Source: Pseudomonas reidholzensis
Lineage (GTDB): Bacteria; Pseudomonadota; Gammaproteobacteria; Pseudomonadales; Pseudomonadaceae
Length of the DNA stretch: 64,000 bases
Assembly (NCBI RefSeq): GCF_900536025.1
Contig: NZ_UNOZ01000013.1
Coordinates: forward strand, 310,001-374,000
Reading direction: 5' to 3'
Shown here piece after piece: positions 35,430-45,022 of the stretch; positions within the stretch are counted from its first letter, which is position 1; every line of letters begins with the position of its first letter. The position numbers and the translations under genes are program-made. The notes beneath the pieces are model-generated. The model saw only the letters and a list, made by a program, of their open reading frames with translations, made no database searches and had not been told where the DNA came from.

Positions 35430-37316
35430 TCAGATCCTGAAGCTACCCACCAGCTGCTTCAAACGCCCAGCCTGTTGGCTCAGCGCATCGCAGTGCACCA
35501 GCGTCTCGTTGAGGTTCTGCACCCCTTGCTGGTTCAGCGAGTTGATCTGGGTGATGTCCAGGTTGAGGCTCTCGACTACCGCGGTCTGCTCCTCGGTCGC
35601 GGTCGCCACCGACTGGTTCATGCCGTCGATCTCGCCGATGCGCTGGGTCACGCTGGCCAGACGCTCGCCGGCCTGGTTGGCGACCTGCACGGTCTGCTCG
35701 CTGGAGACCTGGCTGGCGTTCATGGTGTGCACCGCTTCGCGCGAGCCGACCTGCAGGCTGGTGATCATGCGGTGGATCTCTTCGGCCGACTCCTGGGTCC
35801 GGTGGGCCAGGTTGCGCACTTCATCGGCCACCACCGCGAAGCCACGGCCCGCCTCGCCGGCGCGGGCGGCTTCGATGGCCGCGTTGAGCGCCAGCAGGTT
35901 GGTCTGCTGGGAGATGCCCTTGATCACATCGAGGATCTTGCCGATGTCGTCGGTGCTGGCGTTGAGGATCTCGATCTGCTGGCACGACTCGCTGATCTTC
36001 TGCGACAGCGCAGTCATGGCGTTGATCGCATCGTCGACCACCTGGCGGCCGTCATGCGCCTGGTCGCTGGCACCGCTGGCATGCTGCGAGGCATCGGCAG
36101 CGTTGCGGGCGATTTCCTGGGTGGCGGCGCCCAGCTGGTTGATCGCCGCGGCGACGCTGTTGGTGCGCATGCTCTGTTCTTCAGAGCCGCTGATCGAGGC
36201 ATTCGAGGCGCTGACGACTTTTTCCGACAGGTCGTGCACCAGGCGGGTGGCCGAGGACACTTCGCTGATCGAGGCATGGATGCGTTCGACGAAGCGGTTG
36301 AACGAGCCGGCCAGTTCGCCGAACTCGTCCTTGCTCTGTGCGTCGAGGCGGCGGGTCAGGTCGCCTTCGCCTTCGGCGATGTCGCGCATGGCCCGGCCCA
36401 TGGTGGTCAACGGACGCATCAGTACCGGGATCAACAGCCCGAGCAGGCCGGCGATGGCGGCCACGGCGACGAGCATGGCGATGATCGCCGAGGTGCGGAA
36501 CTGGCTGAGCGCGGCGTAGGCCTTGTCCTTGTCGATGGACAGGCCGATGTACCACTGCGCAGAGGGCAGGCCGGTCACCGGGGCAAACGAGATGAGCCGC
36601 TCCTGGCCGTTGAGGGTGACGTCCTGCATGCCCGCGGCGACCCGCAGGTTGCTGCCTGGGTAGATGTCCTTGAGGTTCTTCATCGCCTGGTCTTTGTCCG
36701 GGCTGACGATCACCTGGCCGTCGCGGTCGGCGAGGAAGGCGTGGCCGATGCCGCCGAAGTCCACCGAGTTGATGATCTCGACCAGGGTGTCGAGGGCCAG
36801 GTCACCGCCGATGACACCGATCAGCTGGCCGTCGGCCTTGGCCTTGACCGGGGTGGCGATGGTCACCACCAGGCCGCCCACGGCGCTCTGGTAGGGCGGG
36901 GTGAGCACGGTCTGGCCGGCACTGGCGGCGGCGCTGTACCACGGGCGCTGGCGTGGGTCGTAACCCGCCGGCATCTGCTCGTCGGGGCGCTGGGTGAAGA
37001 CGCCGTTGGCCTGGCCGAGGTAGGTGAAGAGGAAGTTGCGCGTGTAGGACGGCTGGTCGACCAACCCGGCCAGGCTGTCGCCGGCGCCTTGCTGGGCGAT
37101 GTCCTGGGCGAGGTTTTCCAGGACCAGGATGCGTCCGCTCATCCAGTTCTGCACGCTGCTGGCCGTCAGGGCACCGGACTGCTGCACGGACGATTCGATG
37201 TTCTGGCGGATCGTGCTGCGCTGCAGGTAATCGTTGTAGAGGGTGAACAGGGCGAATGCCAGAACCACGACACCGCAGGCGCTGAGAAGAATCTTGTGGC
37301 GGAACTTCAGGTTCAT
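35430..37316 (-). CDS. Methyl-accepting chemotaxis protein, amino-acid type dCache sensor
   Basis: Chemoreceptor of 628 residues: N-terminal helix ([17 protein letters not shown]), periplasmic dCache, second helix, HAMP and a signalling domain with [20 protein letters not shown]. All six positions of the published dCache amino-acid motif are present at Tyr119, Arg124, Trp126, Tyr127, Tyr142 and Asp172, nearly the same numbers as in P. aeruginosa PctA (121, 126, 128, 129, 144, 173). A proteinogenic amino-acid sensor is therefore likely. The gene stands alone. Confidence 0.93.
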   Translation of the reverse strand: MNLKFRHKILLSACGVVVLAFALFTLYNDYLQRSTIRQNIESSVQQSGALTASSVQNWMSGRILVLENLAQDIAQQGAGDSLAGLVDQPSYTRNFLFTYLGQANGVFTQRPDEQMPAGYDPRQRPWYSAAASAGQTVLTPPYQSAVGGLVVTIATPVKAKADGQLIGVIGGDLALDTLVEIINSVDFGGIGHAFLADRDGQVIVSPDKDQAMKNLKDIYPGSNLRVAAGMQDVTLNGQERLISFAPVTGLPSAQWYIGLSIDKDKAYAALSQFRTSAIIAMLVAVAAIAGLLGLLIPVLMRPLTTMGRAMRDIAEGEGDLTRRLDAQSKDEFGELAGSFNRFVERIHASISEVSSATRLVHDLSEKVVSASNASISGSEEQSMRTNSVAAAINQLGAATQEIARNAADASQHASGASDQAHDGRQVVDDAINAMTALSQKISESCQQIEILNASTDDIGKILDVIKGISQQTNLLALNAAIEAARAGEAGRGFAVVADEVRNLAHRTQESAEEIHRMITSLQVGSREAVHTMNASQVSSEQTVQVANQAGERLASVTQRIGEIDGMNQSVATATEEQTAVVESLNLDITQINSLNQQGVQNLNETLVHCDALSQQAGRLKQLVGSFRI

Positions 37317-37473
37317 GTTTCGAGACCTTGAGCCATGTCTTGGGGGAGGGCGCCCTGCGCTCGTGGCGAGGGCGAACCTTTCAGTATTTTTATCGGCGCA
37401 GCGGGAAAAAGATTGAAACGCTTACAGCGACTTCTTCATGTGATTTCGACGGACGGCACGCCGCACCACAGTG

Positions 37474-38352
37474 CTAACAATTTGCCATCATTTCGACCAG
37501 CGTGCGAGCCCCTTGGCGCAACGGCTGCTGCTTGGCCCAGAACGCGTGCACCGGCAGTTCCAGGGCATTCTGGGTATTGCGAAAATCCAGCCGCAACAGG
37601 CGCCCGGCGGCCACCAGCGGCGCCACCCGTGACAGCGGAAAATCGCCCCAGCCCAGCCCCGCTTCGACCATCTGCAGCGCCAGGTCGAGGCTGTTGCTGC
37701 GCCAATGCGCGGCACCGATCAGCGAGCGTGGGTCGCTCATCGGCAGTTCACTGCTGCAAACCAGGATCTGGCGCACGTTGACCAGGTCTTCCAGGTAGCG
37801 GATGCGCCCGCCGCGCAGGGCCGGGTGGGTCGGTGCGAGGGTCGCTACCAGCGACTCCCTGGCGATGTTCTGGAAGCTGCGCCGCGGGTCCACCTGCAGG
37901 CCGGCAAACGCCAGGCACAGGCTCACCCGGCCGCCGTCGAGCAACTGCAGGGCTTCTTCCTGCGGGGCGCTGAGCAGTTCGATGTCGAGCAGCGGGTAGC
38001 GCTCGCCGAGTGCCGCGATGGCATTCAGCAGCGGGCGGTGGTCGATGTCCGGGACCACGGCGATGGCCAGGCTGCTCTCCAGGCCTTGGGACAGCTCCAG
38101 TGCGTGCACCTGGAGCAGCCCGAGCTGTTCGGCGATCAGCCGGGCATGCGGCTCGAGCGCCTTGGCCTGGGGCGTGGCGCGGGCTTCGCGGGCGCCGCGC
38201 TCGAACAGCGGGTAACCCAGTTCGGCTTCCAGGTTGCCGATGGCCATGCTCACCGCCGAAGGCACACGCCGCAGGGCGCGCGCCGCGGCAGAAAACGAAC
38301 CGCGGTCGAGCACCGCCAGAAACACCTGGATCATCTCGCTGGAAAAGTTCAT
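37474..38352 (-). CDS. LysR-family regulator divergent to PACE efflux gene
   Basis: 292-residue LysR protein with the helix-turn-helix FLAVLDRGSFSAAARALRR followed by SAVSMAIGNLEAELG. It diverges from a PACE transporter gene at 38458, the arrangement of aceR-aceI in Acinetobacter. A CTTTCAG/CTGAAAG palindrome at 38365-38383 lies just before its start. It likely controls the pump in response to a cationic ligand; this is inferred from arrangement. Confidence 0.9.
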   Translation of the reverse strand: MNFSSEMIQVFLAVLDRGSFSAAARALRRVPSAVSMAIGNLEAELGYPLFERGAREARATPQAKALEPHARLIAEQLGLLQVHALELSQGLESSLAIAVVPDIDHRPLLNAIAALGERYPLLDIELLSAPQEEALQLLDGGRVSLCLAFAGLQVDPRRSFQNIARESLVATLAPTHPALRGGRIRYLEDLVNVRQILVCSSELPMSDPRSLIGAAHWRSNSLDLALQMVEAGLGWGDFPLSRVAPLVAAGRLLRLDFRNTQNALELPVHAFWAKQQPLRQGARTLVEMMANC

Positions 38353-38364
38353 GGGGTCGGTCTC

Positions 38365-38383
38365 CTTTCAGTAAATCTGAAAG
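38365..38383. promoter_or_regulatory. LysR-type operator between LysR and PACE genes
   Basis: CTTTCAG and CTGAAAG are perfect 7-bp arms around TAAAT. Inside it, TTCAGTAAATCTGAA has the T-N11-A layout of LysR sites. It is 13 nt from the LysR start and about 75 nt from the PACE start. Confidence 0.65.
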
Positions 38384-38457
38384 CTACCGACTTTTTCTGT
38401 CAAGTCCATTGAAGCATCCTCTGCCGCTTCCTGATCACGCAACCCCGAGGTAACCCG

Positions 38458-39000
38458 GTGCAAGGCATCAAACGCAAACTGGTCTATGTGACTTTCTATG
38501 AACTGATCGGGCTGTGCATGTCGACCCTCGGCCTGGCCTACCTTGGCGATACCGACGCGTCGCACACCGGCCCGCTGGCGGTGATGATCACCACCATCGC
38601 GATGCTCTGGAATCTCATTTACAACAGCCTGTTCGAGTACTGGGAGAGCCGCCAGGCCAAGCGCGGCCGCAGCGTGGCGCGGCGGATCGGCCATGCGATC
38701 GGCTTTCAGCTGACCCTGGTGGTCTACCTGATCCCGCTGATTGCCTGGTGGCTGGGCATGACGCTGGTCGAGGCGCTGCTGGTGGACCTGGCGTTCATCG
38801 TGCTGGTGCCGTGCTACACCTTTGCCTACAACTGGGCGTTCGACCGGCTCTTCGGCCTGCCTACTTCGGCGCTGGCGCCTGCCGATCAGTCCTCAGCAGG
38901 CTGTCCTCCACCTGCCCCGACAGGTAATACACCCCCGACATTGCGCCGCTCTGACGATTCTCCATCAAGCCCTGCCATTCCTCGTTCAATGCCACATTGA
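38458..39000 (+). CDS. PACE-family efflux transporter (BTP domain) with a non-homologous C-terminal tail
   Basis: Proton-coupled drug/polyamine exporter of the AceI family. Two BTP repeats are seen: RKLVYVTFYELIGLCMSTLG with the conserved Glu, and IGHAIGFQLTLVVYLIPLIA, four helices in all, up to about residue 137. The GTG start at 38458 has GAGGTAA before it. Beyond FDRLFGLP the frame runs 45 more residues, rich in Pro and Ser, overlapping the convergent lipoprotein gene by 140 nt. Usual family length is about 140-150, so the tail is probably an accident of a lost stop. Confidence 0.85.
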   Translation: MQGIKRKLVYVTFYELIGLCMSTLGLAYLGDTDASHTGPLAVMITTIAMLWNLIYNSLFEYWESRQAKRGRSVARRIGHAIGFQLTLVVYLIPLIAWWLGMTLVEALLVDLAFIVLVPCYTFAYNWAFDRLFGLPTSALAPADQSSAGCPPPAPTGNTPPTLRRSDDSPSSPAIPRSMPH

Positions 39001-39871
39001 GGATCACCCGCAACTGCTCGACCATCTGCGGATGTTCACGGTCGTGGGTGATCATGGCGATACCGGTGGCCGCCACCGAGATCAACGCCCCCGCCGCCTT
39101 GCCCACTGCCGCAGCGACCGCACTGGCAATGCCGCGCGGGGCGAGGGTGGCGCCGAGTTTCTCGCTGGCCCGCGTGGCCACCGAGGACAACCCCACTTCG
39201 GTCTGGCTGGCGATCTTGCTGGCCTGCTGGTTCAAGTGCTGGCGCAGGGCCTGCCAGGCCGGCTGCTGCTCCAGCGGCTTGGCCCGCAGCAACTGGTACA
39301 GCGTGGCATTGCGCGCATCCGGCGGGCCCAGGGCAATCGCCGGAACACGGTTGAGGCGCTGGCTGAATTGCTCGGGCGGGGCGTTGTAGCGCTGGATGAT
39401 CGCCGGCAGTTGCTGGCCCAACAGCTGCAGGTACAGCTCGCTGGCGCGATCGCGGATGGCTTCGGGGTTGATCTGCTCGGCCACCGGTTCGATCACCCGT
39501 TGGTGATATTGCTCTTGCAGGTACAGGGCCAGGCGCTTCTCGGGTGTCTCGCCGGCGTCGCCGCTGTTCATCTTGTACCAGGCCACCTTGAGGGTCAGCC
39601 ATTGCTGGGTCCAGTAGCCGGTGAACCACGGGATGAAGTCGCTTTCGGTGCGCTGCTGCACCTGCTCCTTCCACACCCGCATGGAGCGCCGGGCATAGTC
39701 GTTGGCCGAGCCGGTGGCCGCCACCGAGGCCTCGACCAGCTCCTGGTCGACACGCTGCCAGGCCGCGTCGCTGAGGATGGCCGGCGGTGGCGGCGCAGGT
39801 GGGGGCTTGCTGGCGCAACCGGTGAGGGCCAGCAGGAGGCACAGCAGGACCAGCGAAAGGCGCGGGTTCAC
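38861..39871 (-). CDS. Putative lipoprotein of unknown function
   Basis: 336-residue product from GTG 39871. The first residues, VNPRLSLVLLCLLLALTGCA, form a lipoprotein signal with lipobox LTGC. The rest is mostly helical and charged, with one hydrophobic stretch (GIASAVAAAVGKAAGALISV, about two thirds along) that could be a membrane helix. I do not recognise the family. Its 3' end overlaps the PACE gene tail by 140 nt, tail to tail. Confidence 0.7.
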   Translation of the reverse strand: MNPRLSLVLLCLLLALTGCASKPPPAPPPPAILSDAAWQRVDQELVEASVAATGSANDYARRSMRVWKEQVQQRTESDFIPWFTGYWTQQWLTLKVAWYKMNSGDAGETPEKRLALYLQEQYHQRVIEPVAEQINPEAIRDRASELYLQLLGQQLPAIIQRYNAPPEQFSQRLNRVPAIALGPPDARNATLYQLLRAKPLEQQPAWQALRQHLNQQASKIASQTEVGLSSVATRASEKLGATLAPRGIASAVAAAVGKAAGALISVAATGIAMITHDREHPQMVEQLRVILNVALNEEWQGLMENRQSGAMSGVYYLSGQVEDSLLRTDRQAPAPK

Positions 39872-39965
39872 ACGGCGAGCCTCGCAGGGTAGAGGCGGGA
39901 GGGTTCTCTGATTATAGGTAAGGGCGGGGCTTGGGGCTTGGCACCCGGAGTGTTTCGACGGTACC

Positions 39966-40100
39966 GACCTCTTCGCGGGTAAACCCGCTCCCACAGGTGC
40001 CGCGCAATGCCTCAGCGCAGCGCTGTCCAGTGGGGAGTGCCGCCCAAGTCCTCAGAACAGCTCATGTCCTTGTGGGAGCGGGTTTACCCGCGAAGAGGTC
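39966..40100. repeat. REP inverted pair (GCGGGTAAACCCGC type)
   Basis: Perfect 30-bp arms at 39966-39995 and 40071-40100, beginning GACCTCTTCGCGGG, enclose 75 nt. It separates the lipoprotein gene from the GntR regulator. Confidence 0.85.
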
Positions 40101-40117
40101 AGCGCAGATGTCTCTGA

Positions 40118-40813
40118 TTACGCACTCTGGTCGACGCCGAGGTCGAGCTTGGCCTCGAGCCGATCCAGGTGCTCGTGCATCAAGGCCAGCGCCGCGCTGC
40201 TGTCGCCGCGCTCAACCGCGTCGATGATCGCCGCATGTTCTTCCCACGCGCAGTGCTCGCAGCAGGGCGATTCATAGCGGGCGATGATCAGCGACGTCAT
40301 CGGCACCAGGCCATTGAGAAAGCGCGCCAGCGGGGCGTTGGCGGCCATCTGGGCAAGCTTCAGGTGGAACTCGCCGCCCAGGCGGATCGCCGTGCAGCGC
40401 TCACCGCGTTCATGGTGCTGGCGTTCGCGCTCGACCAGCTGGCGCAACTGGCGGATCTGCGTCGGCCGGGCCCGTTGCGTCGCCAGGGTGATCAGGGTGG
40501 TCTCGGCCAGGCGCCGGGCGCTGAGCACCTGGCGCGCCTGCTGCGGGTCGGGGGCCGCCAGGTGCGCGGTGTGGCTTGGGCGCTGGACCACCACTTGCTG
40601 GTCCGAGAGGCGGCCGAGCACGCGCCGGATCACCGTGCGGCTGACCCCGAAGGCATCGCCCAGGGCCTGTTCGGGCAGGGCGCTGCCCGGTGGCAGGCGC
40701 TGTTCGAGGATGGCGTCGAACAGCCGGGGGTAGATCTGCTCGGCCGACAGGCGGGTCTCGCCGGCGCTGAGCAGGGCGGGCAAGTGCGGGGCGGCGTGGG
40801 CGCAGGCGGTCAT
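40118..40813 (-). CDS. GntR-family regulator (FCD type), second of two
   Basis: 231-residue regulator with winged helix (IYPRLFDAILEQRLPPGSAL, GDAFGVSRTVIRRVLGRLSD) and an all-helical FCD effector domain with the metal-binding histidines in GGEFHLKLAQ and later MHEHLDRLE. It lies 16 nt after the other GntR gene on the same strand. Acidic metabolite effectors are usual for the family. Target genes are unknown. Confidence 0.88.
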   Translation of the reverse strand: MTACAHAAPHLPALLSAGETRLSAEQIYPRLFDAILEQRLPPGSALPEQALGDAFGVSRTVIRRVLGRLSDQQVVVQRPSHTAHLAAPDPQQARQVLSARRLAETTLITLATQRARPTQIRQLRQLVERERQHHERGERCTAIRLGGEFHLKLAQMAANAPLARFLNGLVPMTSLIIARYESPCCEHCAWEEHAAIIDAVERGDSSAALALMHEHLDRLEAKLDLGVDQSA

Positions 40814-40829
40814 GGTCGCGGTCCTCGAG

Positions 40830-41534
40830 TCATTGGCCGGGGTGTTCGTCCGGGATGTTCAATTGGATGCCCATGCGTTGCCCTTCCTGAAGGATATGGC
40901 GACGCATCTGGGCGCTGGCTTCAGCGCTGTTCTTGTCACGGATGGCGCGTACCACGGCGTCGTTCTCGCGCAGCCGTGCGGCCAGGTGTTCGGGCGAATT
41001 GCGCAGCATGTCGGCGCTTTGCTTGAGGGCATTGCCGGTCTGCTGCACCACGCTCTGGAAGATCGGGTTGGTGGTCAGCGCGAACAGCGCCTGGTGAAAG
41101 GCGATGTAGGCGCTGACGCCGGCTTCACTGTCATTGGCGTCGAGCGCCTCGCGCATGTCCATCAGGGTCAGGCGCAGTTGGCCGATGTCCTGGCTGTTGG
41201 CCGACTGCGCGACCAGGCCAACGATGAACGGTTCGAGGGTGTAGCGCAGCTCCAGCACGTCAGCCAGGCTGGCGGTGCCGACGCTGTCGCCGAGCGGGTC
41301 CTGGGCGGCGGCCTCGGCATCCAGCACCAGTACTCCCTTGCCGGGCAACGAACGCACCAGGCCGAGGGTTTCCAGCACGGTGACCGCTTCACGCAGGCTC
41401 GGCCGACTGATGCCCAGTTGCTCGGCCAGTTCGCGCTGGCCCGGCAGCATTTCGCCGGTGCGCCACTGGCCGCGGGCCAGGGCGTGGCGGAGTTTCTCCA
41501 CCACCGAGGTGACCACGGTCGAAGAACTGATCAT
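40830..41534 (-). CDS. GntR-family regulator (FCD, FadR/LldR-like)
   Basis: 234-residue regulator: helix-turn-helix EMLPGQRELAEQLGISRPSL followed by REAVTVLETLGLV, then an FCD domain (AYIAFHQALFALTTNP, with conserved His). It lies 70 nt downstream of the dctA-like gene in the same direction. Degenerate TGGT-N3-ACC sites upstream of dctA (42986-43072) fit its family, so feedback control of dicarboxylate uptake is likely. Confidence 0.88.
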   Translation of the reverse strand: MISSSTVVTSVVEKLRHALARGQWRTGEMLPGQRELAEQLGISRPSLREAVTVLETLGLVRSLPGKGVLVLDAEAAAQDPLGDSVGTASLADVLELRYTLEPFIVGLVAQSANSQDIGQLRLTLMDMREALDANDSEAGVSAYIAFHQALFALTTNPIFQSVVQQTGNALKQSADMLRNSPEHLAARLRENDAVVRAIRDKNSAEASAQMRRHILQEGQRMGIQLNIPDEHPGQ

Positions 41535-41604
41535 GGTGGGCTCCTTGAAAAAAAGTGCATCGAAGCTCCTGCAGCGGGCCGGCTGGGTCGCCGGCCCGCT
41601 GTGA

Positions 41605-42915
41605 TCAGAATTCCTGTTGGTGGGCGTTGGGTTGCTTGCGCGGCAGGTGGGCGAAGCCCGGCTTGCCGTCGAGCACGTTATTGGCCCGCTCCAGGTCGAT
41701 GTCCTTTTCCCAGCGTGCGATGGCCACGGTGGCGACGCAGTTGCCGATCAGGTTGGTCAGTGCACGGCCGATGCCCATGAACCAGTCCACCGCCAGCACC
41801 AGCACCAGGCCGACCACCGGGATCGCCGGCACGGCGGTCAGGGTCGCGGCGAGGATTACCAGCGCCGAACCCGGGATGCCGTGGGCGCCCTTGGAGGTGA
41901 CCAGCGAGACCAGCAGGATGGTCAGCAGGTCGGTCATGGCCAGCGGCGTGCCGGTGGCATTGGCGATGAACACGATGGCCAGGGTCAGGTAGATGGAGAA
42001 GCCATCGAGGTTGAACGAGTAGCCGGTCGGGATCACCAGGCCGACGGTCGAACTGCCAATGCCCAAGTGTTCGAGCTTGCGCATGATCTGCGGCAGTACC
42101 GCGTCGGACGAAGCGGTGCCCATGACGATGGTCAGCTCTTCACGCAGGTACTTGAGCAACGGGAACAGGCGCAGGCCCGACACGCGCATCACGGTGCCCA
42201 GCACCACGGCGACGAAACCGGCGCAGGTCAGGTAGAACAGCGCCACCAGGCCGCCCAGGTGCTGCAGCGACTCCAGGCCATATTTGCTGGTGGTGAAGGC
42301 GATGGCGCCGAACACGCCAATCGGCGCCAGGCGCACGATCATGCCCATGATGCGGAAGATCACGTGGCTGAGCTCGTTGATCAGCCGCGAGATGCCCGAG
42401 GCCGACTCGCCGACCAGGTTCAGGGCGCTGCCGAACAGCACCGAGAACAGCAACACCTGGAGGATGTTGTTGTCGGCAAAGGCGCCGACCACTGAAGTCG
42501 GGATCAGGTCCATGAGGAAGGTGGCGGTGCCATGGATGTGCTGGCCGCGCTCGGCCAAGCCATTGGCGTCGGCGCTGGACAGTTGATCCAGGTGGATGTT
42601 GGCGCCGCTGCCGATGCCGGAGGTGAAGGCGAACACCAGGCCGATGATCAGGGCGATGGTGGTCAGGACCTCGAAGTAGATCACCGACTTGAGGCCGATG
42701 CGGCCGACCTTCTTGAGGTCGCCAGCACCCGAGATGCCGCTGACCACCACGCAGAACACGATGAGGCCGATGAGCATCTTGATCAGCTTGATAAAGCCGT
42801 CGCCGAGGGGTTTCAACTGGAGGGACACTTCAGGGAAGCTGAGGCCGCAGGCAATACCGAGGGCTAGCCCTAGCACCACTTGGAGGAAAATCGAACGCGA
42901 GCACCACTTAAGCAT
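41605..42915 (-). CDS. DctA-like dicarboxylate:cation symporter
   Basis: Inner-membrane symporter of the DAACS family, 436 residues from MLKWCSRSIFLQVV (42915). The substrate-binding core is clear: TASSDAVLPQIMRKLEHLG, then VIPTGYSFNLDGFSIYLTLA and the last ALTNLIGNCVATVAIARWE. Close to DctA but with a variant serine-rich loop (TASSDAV for the usual SSSESV), so succinate, fumarate or malate is probable, though a paralogue with another acid is possible. Linked GntR regulators support a specialised role. Confidence 0.88.
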   Translation of the reverse strand: MLKWCSRSIFLQVVLGLALGIACGLSFPEVSLQLKPLGDGFIKLIKMLIGLIVFCVVVSGISGAGDLKKVGRIGLKSVIYFEVLTTIALIIGLVFAFTSGIGSGANIHLDQLSSADANGLAERGQHIHGTATFLMDLIPTSVVGAFADNNILQVLLFSVLFGSALNLVGESASGISRLINELSHVIFRIMGMIVRLAPIGVFGAIAFTTSKYGLESLQHLGGLVALFYLTCAGFVAVVLGTVMRVSGLRLFPLLKYLREELTIVMGTASSDAVLPQIMRKLEHLGIGSSTVGLVIPTGYSFNLDGFSIYLTLAIVFIANATGTPLAMTDLLTILLVSLVTSKGAHGIPGSALVILAATLTAVPAIPVVGLVLVLAVDWFMGIGRALTNLIGNCVATVAIARWEKDIDLERANNVLDGKPGFAHLPRKQPNAHQQEF

Positions 42916-42985
42916 GGGAGGAGTCTCTGATCGGTGTCCTTGCTTCGATGGCGGTGGGGCCAAAGAGCGCAGAACTTAATTATTG

Positions 42986-43072
42986 TGGTCTTACCGGTTT
43001 GTTCAGTGCGAGATCATAAAAGCGCGAAAATTCCGACAATGCAAGGGATTTTGGCCTTACCGGTCTGACCAG
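42986..43072. promoter_or_regulatory. GntR/FCD-type operator cluster upstream of dctA-like gene
   Basis: TGGTCTTACCGG at 42986-42997 and TGGCCTTACCGGTCTGACCA at 43052-43071 contain three copies of the FadR/LldR/PdhR half-site pattern TGGT-N3-ACCA with one mismatch each. They lie 70-160 nt before dctA. The rest of 42916-43357 holds no gene I can support. Confidence 0.55.
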
Positions 43073-43357
43073 TTGTGGGGCGTTTTTGGGTGGGAAGCTC
43101 TAGCGCGGTGCAAGGCGCCGAATTAGCGCCTGCTACGCAACCGTTTGCGCGCAATCCTGCTGCCAAGCAGCGCCGCAGAGCCCTTGCGCTGCGCAATAAC
43201 GGTGCGCGGGCTGAATCAATAAATAACTGTTTTTTAAGCGTTTATTGCAATCCTGAACGGGACCCGTAGACTTCGATTTTTTTTGACTGAACAGTCATTC
43301 AAAAATCTTAGCGCCGATCCGACACTCCGCCGGCTCAGCCATCCCAGGAGTCACATC

Positions 43358-44923
43358 GTGCGTCTCAACCTGCCGGTTTCGCCGGTCGAACAACGCTTTC
43401 CACAAGCGCAGCGCCTCATCTCGGCCACCGACACGGCCAGCCTGATCACCTACTGCAATGCCGAGTTCGCGGCCATCAGCGGCTACACCCAGGCGGAGCT
43501 GATCGGCAGTGCGCACAACCTGGTGCGTCACCCGGACATGCCCGAAGCGGTGTTCGAGATCATGTGGGGGTACCTCAAGGCCGGCAAAAGCTGGATGGGC
43601 ATCGTCAAGAACCGCTGCAAGAACGGCGACTTCTACTGGGTCAACGCCTACGTCACGCCGATCCTCGAAGACGGCCGGCTGGTGGGCTACGAGTCGGTGC
43701 GGGTATGCCCGACCCGCGAGCAGGTCGCGCGGGCCGAGGCCTTGTATGCGCGCTTGCGCGAAGGCAAGGGCGTGCTGCCGGCCGGGCAGCGCCTGGCAGC
43801 CGTGCTCCAGGCCCTGGCCGTGCCGGTGCTGGGTGGGGCGTTGGCGGTTGCCGCTAACCAGCTGTGGCCAGGCCTGGTCGGCCAGGGGCTGACCCTGGCC
43901 CTGTTCGTGGCGACGGGGTGGTGGCTGCAAGGCGGTGTCGGCCGGCAATTGCGCAGCATCGTCAAGGGGGCCGACGGCACCTTTGCCGATGCGGTCGCGG
44001 CCCTGACCTACAGCGACCTGGCCGGCCCGGCCGGGCAGCTCGAACTGATCCTGATCAGCGAAGAAGCGCGCTTGAAGACCGCGCTCACCCGCTTGAGCGA
44101 CCTGGCCGCACAGATGGCAGTGGCGGCCCACGACGCCGGCAGCCTGTCCCGCGGGACCGAGGCGGCCTTGCTCGAGCAGCGCGCAGAAACCGACCTCAGT
44201 GCCACGGCCATGACCGAAATGGCCGCGTCGATCAGCGAGGTCGCCAGCCATGTGCAGTTGACTGCGGCTGAAGCCCACACCGCTCACCAGTTGGCCGAGC
44301 AGGGCAGCCAGGTGGCCGATGCCAGTGGCGCGGCGATCCGCGACCTGGCCGCGACGGTGGGCCAGATCAACCAGGCGGTCAGCGACCTGGCCGGTCAGAC
44401 CGACACCATCGCCGAGGCCGCCGGGATGATCCGCGCGATCGCCGAGCAGACCAACCTGCTGGCGCTCAATGCCGCCATCGAAGCGGCCCGGGCCGGCGAG
44501 CAAGGCCGTGGCTTCGCGGTGGTGGCCGATGAAGTGCGCGCGCTGGCCAACAAGACCCGCCAGTCGACCCTGCACATCCAGACCATCATCGACGAGCTGC
44601 GCGGCGGTGCCGACCAGGCGGTGGTGATCGCCAGCCGTGGCATCGCGGGCGCCGAGCAGGGCGTGGCGCGAGTGCTCGAGGCGCAGACTGCGTTGCACGG
44701 CATTCGTCAGGCGGTGCAGCGGATCAGCGACATGAGCCAGCAGATGGCGACGGCCTCCCAGCAGCAATCGTCGGTCGCCGAAGACGTCTCGCGGCAGATC
44801 AACGGGGTGGCCGGGATCGCCCAGCAGAGCGCCGTCGGCGCCAACGCGGCGGCGTCGCGTGGGGCTGAGTTGGAGCAGGTGTGCGCCGGTTTGCGCGCGT
44901 TGGTGGAGCGCTTCAACCGCTAG
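43358..44923 (+). CDS. PAS-containing chemoreceptor (Aer-like)
   Basis: 521-residue receptor from GTG 43358, which has AGGAG 7 nt before it; the open frame extends to 43283 without support. An N-terminal PAS domain ([20 protein letters not shown], then [15 protein letters not shown]) is followed by two short hydrophobic segments and a signalling domain with [20 protein letters not shown]. This is the Aer layout of a cytoplasmic redox or energy sensor. FAD binding is not provable from motifs. No partner genes nearby. Confidence 0.9.
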   Translation: MRLNLPVSPVEQRFPQAQRLISATDTASLITYCNAEFAAISGYTQAELIGSAHNLVRHPDMPEAVFEIMWGYLKAGKSWMGIVKNRCKNGDFYWVNAYVTPILEDGRLVGYESVRVCPTREQVARAEALYARLREGKGVLPAGQRLAAVLQALAVPVLGGALAVAANQLWPGLVGQGLTLALFVATGWWLQGGVGRQLRSIVKGADGTFADAVAALTYSDLAGPAGQLELILISEEARLKTALTRLSDLAAQMAVAAHDAGSLSRGTEAALLEQRAETDLSATAMTEMAASISEVASHVQLTAAEAHTAHQLAEQGSQVADASGAAIRDLAATVGQINQAVSDLAGQTDTIAEAAGMIRAIAEQTNLLALNAAIEAARAGEQGRGFAVVADEVRALANKTRQSTLHIQTIIDELRGGADQAVVIASRGIAGAEQGVARVLEAQTALHGIRQAVQRISDMSQQMATASQQQSSVAEDVSRQINGVAGIAQQSAVGANAAASRGAELEQVCAGLRALVERFNR

Positions 44924-45022
44924 CGCGGTTGAATGCCTGGCTGCACAGCAGCCCTCAGCTAGCGCTGGCTAGCCGCGCCCCGGGCCATTGCCCAGCCCGT
45001 TGGCGCGGCCTCGCGTTGGCCC

